DNA from: DASZHJ01 sp035263705
Lineage (GTDB): Bacteria; Pseudomonadota; Alphaproteobacteria; ATCC43930; CGMCC-115725
NCBI GenBank assembly: GCA_035263705.1
Contig: DATFRA010000207.1
Span: forward strand, 1-15,987
Reading direction: 5' to 3'
Length of the DNA: 15,987 nucleotides
The notes under the pieces are model-generated. The model saw nothing but the letters and a program-made list of their open reading frames with translations, did not search any database and was not told where the DNA came from. The position numbers were made by a program, and so were the translations under genes. Below, one piece after another: positions 1-7,949 of this stretch; position 1 is the stretch's first letter, and every line of letters begins with the position of its first letter.

Positions 1-510
1 GGCGGTGGCGGCGGCGCTGACAGCACCAATACTCACACTGGCGGCGGTGGCGGCGGCGGCTCGATCGGCATCAAGTGGCTGACCGGTCTTACCGTCGGCA
101 ACACGCTCACGGTAACGATCGGCACTGCCGGCACCGCGGGGGCGAGCACTGGCGGCAATGGCGGAAGCGGAGGCAACTCGTCGGTCGCCTCGGGGACACA
201 AACCATCACCACCATCTCGAGCACCGGCGGCGCCGGCGGGCAGGGCAATTTTGCCGGTCCCGGGGCGGGCGGCGCGGCCGGTACTGGCGGAGACATCAAC
301 AGCAATGGCAACGACGGTCAGATTGGCGCCACCAGCTCCGGCAACAATCGGGCGGGAGCTGGCGCACCCGGCCCACTGCTGGGCGGCGGCGCGCATGGCG
401 ACGCCTCCCCTGGCGGCAATGGTAGCCTCTGCGCGGGCGGTGGGGGCGGGGGTACCGGCGGCAACGCTGGCGGCGCGGGCGGTGGCGGCCTTGTCATCTT
501 CGAGTGGTGA
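1..510 (+). CDS. Glycine-rich phage tail/adhesin-type protein, C-terminal part (5' end outside window)
   Basis: Frame 1 is open from the first base to the TGA at 508-510, giving 169 residues with no start, so this is the C-terminal part of a longer protein. The sequence is dominated by runs of Gly with Gly-Gly-x-Gly-Gly spacing, plus Ala, Ser, Thr and Asn. A short hydrophobic/polar stretch (IKWLTGLTVGNTLTVTIGTA) lies near residues 22-42. It ends in GGGGLVIFEW. Glycine-rich phage tail-tip and receptor-binding proteins commonly end in a glycine block followed by a short LVIxE-type strand, and some such domains pack as polyglycine-helix bundles. The role in host recognition is therefore an inference from composition and ending, not from a recognised catalytic or binding motif. 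It converges on the FkbM gene with one base between the stop codons. Alternatives are another glycine-rich surface protein or a PE_PGRS-like low-complexity protein. Confidence 0.7.
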   Translation, partial: GGGGGADSTNTHTGGGGGGGSIGIKWLTGLTVGNTLTVTIGTAGTAGASTGGNGGSGGNSSVASGTQTITTISSTGGAGGQGNFAGPGAGGAAGTGGDINSNGNDGQIGATSSGNNRAGAGAPGPLLGGGAHGDASPGGNGSLCAGGGGGGTGGNAGGAGGGGLVIFEW

Positions 511-511
511 T

Positions 512-1369
512 TCAGAATGTGCCGAGCAGGTCCTCGCGAGAACCGCGCTTCATCAGGTGATCGTGCATGAATACGTACCGGTCATCGATCGGCACGAGGT
601 AGCCCTTGAAATCGCGAGAAATCGCGATTCGCCGGACCTGTGGGAAGATCTGCATGATACGGTCTAGCGCATCCGGCGGATTGACGCGGGCAATGTTCAT
701 GATGCAATGAGCATTGAACTCTAGGATCACGGCCGGTCGGAATCTCGCCAGCGTCTCCCGCGCGCCCTCCAGAACTTCGAGATCCGCGCCCTCGCAATCG
801 ATCTTTATGAAGTCGAGGCGCTCAAGCTGCAGATCCCGCACGACGTCGTCGAGGGTCGCGCATGCCATCTCGGCGTGCTCGAGCCCGGCGTGAGCGATCC
901 CGCGGGCGATCTCGGCGGGTGCTGAGGCGGAGCAGCCTGGCTCGCCGATGTTGCGAATGAAGATCTTGCGCGTCCTGGATGCTGCTAGCAGAGTCCGTAC
1001 CGCGGTGACGTTGTCGAGCCGATTGGTCCTGATGTTCCGCCCTAAGTAAGCGAGGCTCTCATCGTCCGGCTCGATCGCTGTTACCATGCCCGAGGGCGCA
1101 AGCCGAGCGAGGACCATCGTCATAAGCCCAATGTTTGCGCCAACGTCGAGACAGATTGCATCCGGTCGCACCACCATCGCGAACACGTCGAAAAGCGGAT
1201 CGTGGTAGGCGCCGCGAGACGGCAGACTATCAAAGAAATCGCCCCGCCCCTCGATATCGAACTCCTGGCCGAGGATCGTGACGACCTTGCCGCGGCCCGC
1301 GCGGGATTTTGGTTGAGCGTGCGCGACCATCCATCGCTTGATTACCGCGAGCATCCTCGGATTCGGCAT
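512..1369 (-). CDS. FkbM-family SAM-dependent methyltransferase
   Basis: This 285-residue protein has the layout of FkbM-family methyltransferases, which methylate hydroxyls on sugars or polyketides. In glycan clusters they are usually assigned to sugar O-methylation. The SAM-binding motif I is LDVGANIG at residues 74-81. An acidic residue ends the second strand (AIEPDDES, E100), and the family's characteristic FIKIDCEGADLEVLEG block lies at about 187-202. It is followed by a strand ending in ILEF (215-218). No signal peptide or membrane segment is seen, so it should be cytosolic. The ATG at 1367-1369 gives a normal length. The gene points toward, and almost touches, the glycine-rich tail gene. 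On its upstream side 242 bp separate it from the divergently transcribed glycosyltransferase. The context supports modification of a glycan made by the neighbouring transferases, but the substrate cannot be read from the sequence. Family assignment is strong. Confidence 0.9.
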   Translation of the reverse strand: MPNPRMLAVIKRWMVAHAQPKSRAGRGKVVTILGQEFDIEGRGDFFDSLPSRGAYHDPLFDVFAMVVRPDAICLDVGANIGLMTMVLARLAPSGMVTAIEPDDESLAYLGRNIRTNRLDNVTAVRTLLAASRTRKIFIRNIGEPGCSASAPAEIARGIAHAGLEHAEMACATLDDVVRDLQLERLDFIKIDCEGADLEVLEGARETLARFRPAVILEFNAHCIMNIARVNPPDALDRIMQIFPQVRRIAISRDFKGYLVPIDDRYVFMHDHLMKRGSREDLLGTF

Positions 1370-1638
1370 CGCACCGTTAATTCTGTCAACATCTGCTAAG
1401 GCTAGCCTGCACTGAAGGAATGGTAGGTCTGCGGCCAGATAAGGCGTTCGCGCTGGTATCGAACCTGCCCAGTCACACGGGTCCGTATCGGGCCGGGCGC
1501 ACGTGCTTCGCGAGAGAATGAGGCCAGCCGAGCCGCGCAGCCGCCGACCAGTCCAGCTTCGGTGAACGCGCTTGAAGTCAAAGATGCTATCTTGTTGCTA
1601 ACACCGCGAGGTTGGGTGAGATACGTGATGAGGCTCGG
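1370..1638. other. Intergenic region between divergent FkbM and glycosyltransferase genes
   Basis: No convincing gene is present on either strand; the open frames here are extensions of overlapping non-coding frames. A TTGACA on the - strand (1384-1389) has no -10 at suitable spacing before the FkbM ATG. On the + strand no clear promoter pair is visible, only TGAGG serving the GTG start at 1639. The region must carry both promoters if the genes are expressed separately. Confidence 0.5.
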
Positions 1639-4494
1639 GTGAGGACCGGTCCGGTCTGTTGGTTCGAGGTGAGCGATTTCCTCGATTATGTGGAGAGGCA
1701 TCCGACCCCCTCGGGGATTCAGCGCGTCGAGCGAGAGGTTCTCACCCGGCTCGAGATGGACTACGTACCGAGCGGTCGGGCCGCTGGCTGTCGCCTCGAC
1801 CGGCTGAGGCACGAGTTCGAGCCGGTTGATTTGTCCTTTCTGCTCGATCCCGCAATTGATTGGATGCAGCGGTGCGCGGGGCCGGAGCGCCAATCCTTGC
1901 CGAACAGGGCAAAACGACTTCTGGGCGCCCTCGCGACGCGCGATGCGGCGCCGCGCCACGAAGTGCCGTTCGCCGACGGCGACGTCCTCGTGAACCTCGG
2001 CGGTGCCTGGCATGATCGCTGCTTCCCCGAGGCCGTCGATCGCCTTCGCCACGAGAAAGGCGTGCGCGTCGCGTTCCTGCTTCACGACATCATACCGGTG
2101 ACTCATCCTGAATGGGTGGTGCCAACGCTCGCCGAAGGGTTCCGCTCCTGGCTTCGCGAAATGGTCGCGATTGCCGATCTGGTCTTTACGTCATCCCACC
2201 ACGTGCGCAACGAATTCTTGACCTATGTCGCTCAGGAGGGGCTTCGCCTCCCACCCGTCTCGATACTCCGGTTTTCCGGCGGGTTCGAGAAATGGAACGC
2301 CGCAGCATCGATTGAACGGATGGCGCCGACCCAGTTGCCCGCGCAGTTCGCGCTTTTCGTCTCGACTATCGAATCTCGAAAGAATCATCAACTGCTGATC
2401 CAGATATGGCAGAGACTTATCGAGAAACGTGGGTGGGCGTCGGTGCCGCACCTCGTATTCGTGGGTCGATCGGCGTTTGGTGGTGAGACCTTGGTGAGGC
2501 AGCTGGAAGAAAGCCGCAATCTCGATGGAAAGGTCCTCATCGTCTCCGGCCTGACGGACGCCGAGCTCGAGCAAGCCTACCGATCGTGCCGCATTACAGT
2601 GTTTCCCAGTCTCGTCGAAGGGTGGGGATTGCCGGTTGCCGAAAGCCTCGCCTATGGCAAGCTTTGCATTGCGTCGAACCGCACGTCGATCCCTGAGACC
2701 GGCGGCGATCTCGTGGACTATTTTGATCCCGGTGATTTCGAGGACGCGCTCGGCAAGATCGAGCGAGCGCTCTTCGACGCGGACTACTTGTCGATGCGAG
2801 AGAAGGAGATTCGGACGAAGTATTCCAGAGTCTCATGGAAGACGTACACTGACGACATGATGCGGATGCTGCGGCAGCTTTCGAATTCACCTGTCAGCTC
2901 GCAAGCGACGGTCGGCGCGATGGACGCAGCCTCTCCGAGGTCAGAGCTGATCGTCCGTACGACGCCGCGACGAAGATCGCGGTGCACGCGAATCCTCGTG
3001 CTGAAGCTCGATCACCTCGGGGATCTGATCATTGCGGTCCCGGCGTTGAGAAAGCTCAGGCAAGAGTTTCCCGGCGACGAAATCACGTTGGTCTGCGGCT
3101 CGTGGAACAAGGCGCCGGCGGAAAGCCTCGGTCTATTCGATCACGTGCTGACGCATGACCATCAGCCGCGCAATGCACGGCTCGGGGGCGAGCCGCCGCT
3201 CCAGCCCATGAGCCACTTCGATTCACTCCTGTCCGGCACCTATGACATCGCGATCGATCTCAAGGTCGATGCCGACACGCGCGTGTTCCTGACGCGCGTC
3301 GATGCCGCCGCTCGATGCGGGTTCGGCTCCGCCGACAAGTTCCCGTATCTGGACGTGGCGCTCCCGCTCGGAGCCGGACGGGTTGCCGTCGCCGAGGCCG
3401 GTCCCGTCACATACGCGTTTGCGCCCGCCGAGTTCTTCTCGCGCGTGCCCGGCAATGCCCTGTTCCTCGAGACCGACTTCACGTTCACCAATCTCTGTAT
3501 CATCTACGGTCCCTACGCCTCGCTGCCCAGGGGCGACTACGTCGCGCGGTTCTACGTCACAGCGGTCGGTTTCGGCTCTCAAAACCTGGCGTCGTCGATC
3601 GTCTTCGATGTGGCTCGAGACGAGAAGCGGCTCGCATCGAAGCGGATCACCAAGTTGAGGGGCCAGTCGGACCTGAAGAGCGGCGTGATCGCGATTCCGT
3701 TCTCGAACGACCATCCCGATGGGCTGTTCGAGTTTCGCGTCTCCACGAAAGGAATGCCCTACGCCGGCTCGCTGCGGTTCTTCGGCGCGGCCGTCGAGAG
3801 CGCGTCCCGCCAGGATGCGGCCTCGCGGCGGCACGCCAACAAGCTGCACGTGGGCGAGCTCATGTCTCTGCTCGTGCAATTGGTCGTCGAAAGGTTCGGG
3901 CCAGCGCGAGCCGCGATGCGGATCGAGAGTCGTGTGCGGCCGAGTACAGAGAGGGATAGCGAACTCGGAGGTTTCCTGGATCTCGACGATTCGATTCTAG
4001 TCGCGCCGTTCAGCAACAAGGCAACGCGCGAGTGGCCCCTCGCGTACTACGGGGACCTCATCGACAGGGTCTCGTCGACATACGACAACCCCGTGGGATT
4101 GTTGGGTGCGGCAGAGCACATCGACGCACTGGACAAGCTCGTCGGCCGAAATACCGGCAGGCGCGTCTACAACCTCGCGGGAAAGACGCCATGGAGCGAC
4201 TTGCCGCGGCTCTTCGAGAAATCCCGCGTCGTCATATCGAACAACTCGGGCGTCGCCCACTTTGCCGCCGCCTGTGGCGCGCCCCTGATCGCAATCTATT
4301 CCGGGGCGGTTCTCGCGGAGGAATGGGGACCGCGCGGCGAGAACACCATTGTGACATTGACCGCGGACGTGCCGTGCTCGCCCTGCGGCTACGACAAGCT
4401 CGAGCAGTGCGCCTACGACCACCGCTGCATGCGGCTCATATCCGTCGAAAGCGTCTTCGCGGAAGTATCCAAGCTGATGGACGCGAAGACCTAG
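1639..4494 (+). CDS. Bifunctional glycosyltransferase: GT4 domain fused to GT9 (heptosyltransferase-like) domain with an inserted beta-sandwich
   Basis: The predicted product has 951 residues from the GTG at 1639. That start is preceded by TGAGG with 5-nt spacing, and the product begins just before the typical WFEVSDFLDYV...PSGIQRV opening (residues 8-30). A TTG at 1612 would add nine residues but has no well-spaced ribosome site. The N-terminal half (1 to ~420) is a GT4-type retaining transferase with the E-x7-E signature in EGWGLPVAE (E327, E335). The C-terminal half starts at ILVLKLDHLGDLIIAVPAL (452-470), the GT9/ADP-heptosyltransferase N-terminal motif. It ends with ISNNSGVAHFAAACGAP (866-882) and a four-Cys tail (C913, C916, C924, C930). 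Between the two GT9 lobes, residues ~588-722 form an extra predicted beta-rich module beginning near GPYASLPRGDY. No membrane segment is seen. The likely role is sequential addition of sugars to a surface polysaccharide or lipid carrier. Donor and acceptor are unknown. Confidence 0.88.
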   Translation: MRTGPVCWFEVSDFLDYVERHPTPSGIQRVEREVLTRLEMDYVPSGRAAGCRLDRLRHEFEPVDLSFLLDPAIDWMQRCAGPERQSLPNRAKRLLGALATRDAAPRHEVPFADGDVLVNLGGAWHDRCFPEAVDRLRHEKGVRVAFLLHDIIPVTHPEWVVPTLAEGFRSWLREMVAIADLVFTSSHHVRNEFLTYVAQEGLRLPPVSILRFSGGFEKWNAAASIERMAPTQLPAQFALFVSTIESRKNHQLLIQIWQRLIEKRGWASVPHLVFVGRSAFGGETLVRQLEESRNLDGKVLIVSGLTDAELEQAYRSCRITVFPSLVEGWGLPVAESLAYGKLCIASNRTSIPETGGDLVDYFDPGDFEDALGKIERALFDADYLSMREKEIRTKYSRVSWKTYTDDMMRMLRQLSNSPVSSQATVGAMDAASPRSELIVRTTPRRRSRCTRILVLKLDHLGDLIIAVPALRKLRQEFPGDEITLVCGSWNKAPAESLGLFDHVLTHDHQPRNARLGGEPPLQPMSHFDSLLSGTYDIAIDLKVDADTRVFLTRVDAAARCGFGSADKFPYLDVALPLGAGRVAVAEAGPVTYAFAPAEFFSRVPGNALFLETDFTFTNLCIIYGPYASLPRGDYVARFYVTAVGFGSQNLASSIVFDVARDEKRLASKRITKLRGQSDLKSGVIAIPFSNDHPDGLFEFRVSTKGMPYAGSLRFFGAAVESASRQDAASRRHANKLHVGELMSLLVQLVVERFGPARAAMRIESRVRPSTERDSELGGFLDLDDSILVAPFSNKATREWPLAYYGDLIDRVSSTYDNPVGLLGAAEHIDALDKLVGRNTGRRVYNLAGKTPWSDLPRLFEKSRVVISNNSGVAHFAAACGAPLIAIYSGAVLAEEWGPRGENTIVTLTADVPCSPCGYDKLEQCAYDHRCMRLISVESVFAEVSKLMDAKT

Positions 4495-4501
4495 ACGAGA
4501 G

Positions 4502-6631
4502 TCACCTCGCGCAATCTTCCGCACCGGTCGTTCCCGTCCGGGCGATCTCCGCGCTGTGGATCGCGATGGCTCCGGTGCCGCCCAGGAAAGTGTGGATCTC
4601 CATGCTCCGCGCCGGCTTCTTGAGGTCGATCTCGGTCCGGACGGTTCGCACCACGCCGTCCGTGGGAGCGAGGACGGCCTCATATAGGGTGGTACGGCCC
4701 GCGTCGGCTGCGACGTCCCAGCGGTCCCGCCCCGGCGCATCCGAGGCGAGGCTGTAGTCCAGCGCGATCATCCAGCGCCCGCTCGGCAGGCCGAAATAGG
4801 GGCCCCAGGTCCGCGGCCGCCCGGGGTCGGGCGTTTCCGCGCGGGCTTCGAGCGCGCCTTCCAGGGGCGCAAGGATCCAGGCGCGTCTCTCGTGTGTCGC
4901 GCTGTAAAAGCGATCCGCGGGTACACAAATGCGACCGCCGCCGTCGTCCGATTCGAGAAATGTCGCATAGAGCGCCGGAGAGCCCCGCTCGAGCGCCCGT
5001 CGAATTGCTGAGGGATCGTCGTAGATCCAGATCGCGGTGCCGCCACAATCCGCGCAAGGAGCCGGTCGCCATATCGAGGGATCGCCGTAGACCCCGAGCG
5101 CGCTGCTGCCGCATTCGAGCGTCCGGTCGGGCGGCCCGTAATGGCGTCTGATCGCTTCCTCATTGAGCCGCGGCATCAGGATGTAGTTGTACTCGGGCTC
5201 CCGCGTGGCATCGTGGATATCGTGCGTGTACCAGAACCGGTCGTTGCTCCACCACATGCCGGCGCCATCGGGCTCGATCTGATCGATCTGGAGCCGCCAG
5301 TCGCTCGACGCCTCGATGTAACGCGAGTACCAGTAGTCCCCGAGACCCGCCTTGAGTCCGGCGGTGCGCTGTGCTTCCAGGAGGCATGCCTCGAGCGGGT
5401 GATGCAACGCCAGCAGCGCCGGTGCGCGCAGGCCCGGCGAGAAATACGCGAATCCCAGCACGACCGCGACACCCGCCAATCCCGCCGAAATGGCCGAGCT
5501 CCGCGCCGGCCCCGACGCCCTCACGACGAGAGCGGTCGACCACGTGATCGGCCACCACACCAGCGGCATCATGTAGCGAAAGTGCCATGGCCCGTCGTAG
5601 ACAAGGGGCGTGGCGGCCAGACTGGCAGCGATACTGCTGCCCGAGAGGATCCACCAATATTCGACGGCGTCGCGGGTGCGAGGCTCCCTGTCTCGCGCGC
5701 GTGAGATCAGCGGATAGCAGAGAAAAACTGCCGTCGGCAGCCCGAAAGCCAGCAGAGCCGTCAAGGGCGCCGCGGCCGCAAGCTCGCCGATGCCCGCCAC
5801 GAAGGCTCGCACATGCCCCGGTACGGCGGCCCAGTCGATATCGAAGAGCTCGTCTCGAACCAGAAACACGTCGAGCGCGCGGGCGGCGATCCCTCCTGTC
5901 GCGAGGCAGGCGACAAGAGGAACAGCCGTCCGGAGCGCAATCCTGCGGCGAAGGAGCGAGTAGGCGAGGGCGACGCAGATCGGACCGACGCACGAGATGA
6001 CGAAGAGCGGGTCCGACAGCACGCCCGCGGCGACCAGCACGCCGAGCAGCGTCAGCTTGCCGTTCCCGGGTCGTTGGAGCCAGTCCCGGGCGAGGCACAA
6101 TGCCGCCAGCGCCAGGATGAACGGTCCGCCGTGATTGTTCGGCAGGAAGATTTGCATGTGCTCGGAGGCCGCCGTGATCGGCAATTCGAGCATCAGCACC
6201 GGCAGAGTCAGCAGGAGGAAAGCCTGCATCGCCGTGCGCCAGCGGCAGCGGGTGATCTCGCGCACGACGCCTCCGACGGCAACGGCGAGGCCGAGCAGCG
6301 ACAGAATGCCGTAAGCGAGCGAGGCGAGACGCCAGCTGCCCGTGGCGAGCTGGATCGAGCCATAGACGAGGAGGTCCGGCACCACGCTCGGCTCGCGCGA
6401 CATGGAGAACCCGTCGCGCGCGTAGTCGTGCGTTGAATAGTCCCAGACTGTGAGCGCGAGGTGCAGGCTATCGGCGTGGATCGCGAAGCCCAGGAACGAC
6501 GCGTTCCCGAAGATGACGAGGCAGCCGATCAGGGCGGCTGCCACGACAAGCGCGCCGCTCCAGACCAGCCGTCCCACTGATCCCGCGGCGCGACGGGTCC
6601 CGGAATCCTGCGGAGCGGCGGTGCTCGTCAT
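4502..6631 (-). CDS. Polytopic membrane protein, GT-C-like, with C-terminal soluble beta-sandwich module
   Basis: This is a 709-residue protein. Residues ~20-400 hold about ten hydrophobic segments, for example 23-42, 103-121, 135-150, 168-181, 195-225, 233-252, 283-306, 328-345, 355-371 and 380-398. Residues ~400-709 are soluble. An acidic/aromatic first loop (HADSLHLALTVWDY, 52-65) recalls GT-C transferases, whose catalytic acid sits in the first periplasmic loop, but no diagnostic motif is complete. A glycosyltransferase function is therefore an inference. Cysteines at 507, 526, 529 and 569 lie in the soluble part. Residues ~609-698 begin TWGPYFGLPSGRW and resemble the inserted module of the GT4-GT9 protein, with which this gene converges (7 bp between stop codons). 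The ATG at 6629-6631 has only weak Shine-Dalgarno matches. It could alternatively be a polysaccharide ligase or a transporter-like protein. Confidence 0.75.
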   Translation of the reverse strand: MTSTAAPQDSGTRRAAGSVGRLVWSGALVVAAALIGCLVIFGNASFLGFAIHADSLHLALTVWDYSTHDYARDGFSMSREPSVVPDLLVYGSIQLATGSWRLASLAYGILSLLGLAVAVGGVVREITRCRWRTAMQAFLLLTLPVLMLELPITAASEHMQIFLPNNHGGPFILALAALCLARDWLQRPGNGKLTLLGVLVAAGVLSDPLFVISCVGPICVALAYSLLRRRIALRTAVPLVACLATGGIAARALDVFLVRDELFDIDWAAVPGHVRAFVAGIGELAAAAPLTALLAFGLPTAVFLCYPLISRARDREPRTRDAVEYWWILSGSSIAASLAATPLVYDGPWHFRYMMPLVWWPITWSTALVVRASGPARSSAISAGLAGVAVVLGFAYFSPGLRAPALLALHHPLEACLLEAQRTAGLKAGLGDYWYSRYIEASSDWRLQIDQIEPDGAGMWWSNDRFWYTHDIHDATREPEYNYILMPRLNEEAIRRHYGPPDRTLECGSSALGVYGDPSIWRPAPCADCGGTAIWIYDDPSAIRRALERGSPALYATFLESDDGGGRICVPADRFYSATHERRAWILAPLEGALEARAETPDPGRPRTWGPYFGLPSGRWMIALDYSLASDAPGRDRWDVAADAGRTTLYEAVLAPTDGVVRTVRTEIDLKKPARSMEIHTFLGGTGAIAIHSAEIARTGTTGAEDCAR

Positions 6632-6774
6632 CGGGCCTGAGGACTCTCCACAGAAGAGCGAGAAAACCGGTCCGCGCGGAGCGCCAGGCGGTCGCCGAGG
6701 TGGCGCGCATTCCGCCCGGCACCTGCCTTGATGTCAAGCAATCCAACGTTCTGAGTCTTCCGAGGAGCTCGCTG

Positions 6775-7866
6775 ATGCCGTTCCAGCCCACGAACATGAC
6801 GACCCAGACCGGGTCGGCCTACAAGGCCGCCATCGATGCGGACACGGCGGCGCTACAAGGTGCCTGGGGCAAGCGGCGCAACGTGAACGGCGACGGCCAG
6901 GTCAACCAGCTCGTGACCGCAGTCACGCTCTCGGGCGCGTGGCAATACGTCCTCGATGGCTGGGAAGCGCAGTCCTATACCGCCGCCAATTCCTCGGGCA
7001 GCTTCGGCCAGATCGCGGACAGCAATTTTCCAGCCCAGGTCGCGATCGGCACCGCCAATCTCGGCACCACCGGTGCCGTCACGGTCGCGTTCCGGACGAA
7101 AATGGAGAGCCACCACGTCCGCGACCTGCTCTCCGCGCCGTTCCAATACGGCTCGCCCGCGCACCCATTCGCCTCGGTGGGATTCCTTGCCTTCCAGGAC
7201 AGCGGCGCCGCGGTCAACGTGACGCCGATCCTCCGCTCGGCCGATGCGGTCGACAACTTCGCCACCATGTCGAACTCGCTGACGGGGAGCGCGCAGACCC
7301 TGCCGTCGGGTGCAGTCACCCAGCTCTGGTGGGATGGCGCCGGCAATGCGTTCCAGCTCGACAACTTCACCAACGCGCGCAATGGCCTCTGCCTGGAGCT
7401 GCAGTTCGCGATGCCCACGGGCTTGTCGACCAAGAACCTGCGCATCGGCGATGTGCAGCTCGAGGGCGGGCAGGTCGCGAGTTTCTATGGCCGCTCCGGC
7501 TTCGGCGACGAGCTCGAGCGCGCGCAGCGCTACTACGCAAAGACTTTTCCCCTGGCGACCGCGCCCGCGCAGAACGCGGGCACGTCGGGCGCCCTGGTGG
7601 CCTCGCAGGGCGTCGGCGCCTCGACTGCCCAGAAGGGTGCCTTCTGGAGCTTCCCTACGCGCATGATCAAGGCGCCGAGCCTGACGCTGTTCAATCCGAG
7701 CGCCGCCAACGCGCAGGTCCGCAACCTCGACACCAACAGCGACTGCACCGCGAGCGTCGCCGACATCGTGAGCGAGTGGGGCGCCTCCTTCAACATGACC
7801 ACGCCCACGGGCTCCGCCGCCGGCCAGCGCCTCGCCGTACAGCTCGTCGCCGACGCAAGGCTGTGA
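6775..7866 (+). CDS. Phage tail-fibre/collar-like protein with carbohydrate-binding-type domain
   Basis: The product has 363 residues from the ATG at 6775, which follows a GAGGAG ribosome site at 6762-6767 with good spacing. An in-frame ATG at 6700 has no such site. The start MPFQPTNMTTQTGSAYKAAI is followed by a beta-rich body. Near residues 218-240 a stretch reads LSTKNLRIGDVQLEGGQVAS, followed by DELERAQRYYAKTF at ~248-261. A GDVQLExG segment followed by an (R/C)QRYY motif is common in phage tail-fibre and base-plate proteins with a jelly-roll carbohydrate-binding fold. That fold is recalled from family knowledge, not computed. No signal peptide or membrane segment is seen. It is the first gene of the rightward phage-like block. 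It lies 143 bp from the divergent membrane-protein gene and 83 bp before a DUF4376-type protein. The host receptor is unknown. Confidence 0.75.
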   Translation: MPFQPTNMTTQTGSAYKAAIDADTAALQGAWGKRRNVNGDGQVNQLVTAVTLSGAWQYVLDGWEAQSYTAANSSGSFGQIADSNFPAQVAIGTANLGTTGAVTVAFRTKMESHHVRDLLSAPFQYGSPAHPFASVGFLAFQDSGAAVNVTPILRSADAVDNFATMSNSLTGSAQTLPSGAVTQLWWDGAGNAFQLDNFTNARNGLCLELQFAMPTGLSTKNLRIGDVQLEGGQVASFYGRSGFGDELERAQRYYAKTFPLATAPAQNAGTSGALVASQGVGASTAQKGAFWSFPTRMIKAPSLTLFNPSAANAQVRNLDTNSDCTASVADIVSEWGASFNMTTPTGSAAGQRLAVQLVADARL

Positions 7867-7892
7867 CGCGGCTCTGACAGGCGCCCCACGCA

Positions 7893-7920
7893 CCAACCCT
7901 ACTCGCGCGACCGGGGTTGG
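7893..7920 (+). repeat. Inverted repeat (7-bp stem) between tail-fibre and DUF4376 genes
   Basis: CCAACCC at 7893-7899 pairs with GGGTTGG at 7914-7920 across a 14-nt loop. It lies 27 bp after the tail-fibre stop codon and 29 bp before the next ATG. No T run follows, so it is not a canonical intrinsic terminator. It may be a processing or stability element, or chance in GC-rich DNA. Confidence 0.35.
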
Positions 7921-7949
7921 GCAGGCGGTCGGTCGCGCGATGAGAAAAA

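Noticed and set aside
1376..1389. TTGACA on the - strand at 1384-1389 as the FkbM promoter
   Set aside because: A -10 at normal spacing would lie inside the FkbM coding region, and none is present.
512..1399. Open frames on both strands overlapping the FkbM gene (582-797 -, 1202-1399 +)
   Set aside because: They have no family motifs, lie inside a well-supported gene, and consist of GC-rich shadow frames.
1402..2106. 234-residue - strand frame opposite the GT4 domain
   Set aside because: No recognisable domain, and it is antisense to a strong GT4 coding sequence.
3223..3959. Long frames (3223-3879 -, 3315-3959 +) across the GT9 insertion
   Set aside because: Arg-rich composition and no motif; the frame carrying the two GT9 lobes is continuous through this region.
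4032..6436. Several + strand frames opposite the membrane protein (for example 5141-5704, 5813-6436)
   Set aside because: They are Arg-, Gln- and Glu-rich shadows typical of antisense frames in high-GC genes; the opposing frame has clear membrane segments.
6700..6774. Longer N-terminus for the tail-fibre-like gene (ATG at 6700)
   Set aside because: No ribosome site at 6700, while the ATG at 6775 has GAGGAG at good spacing.
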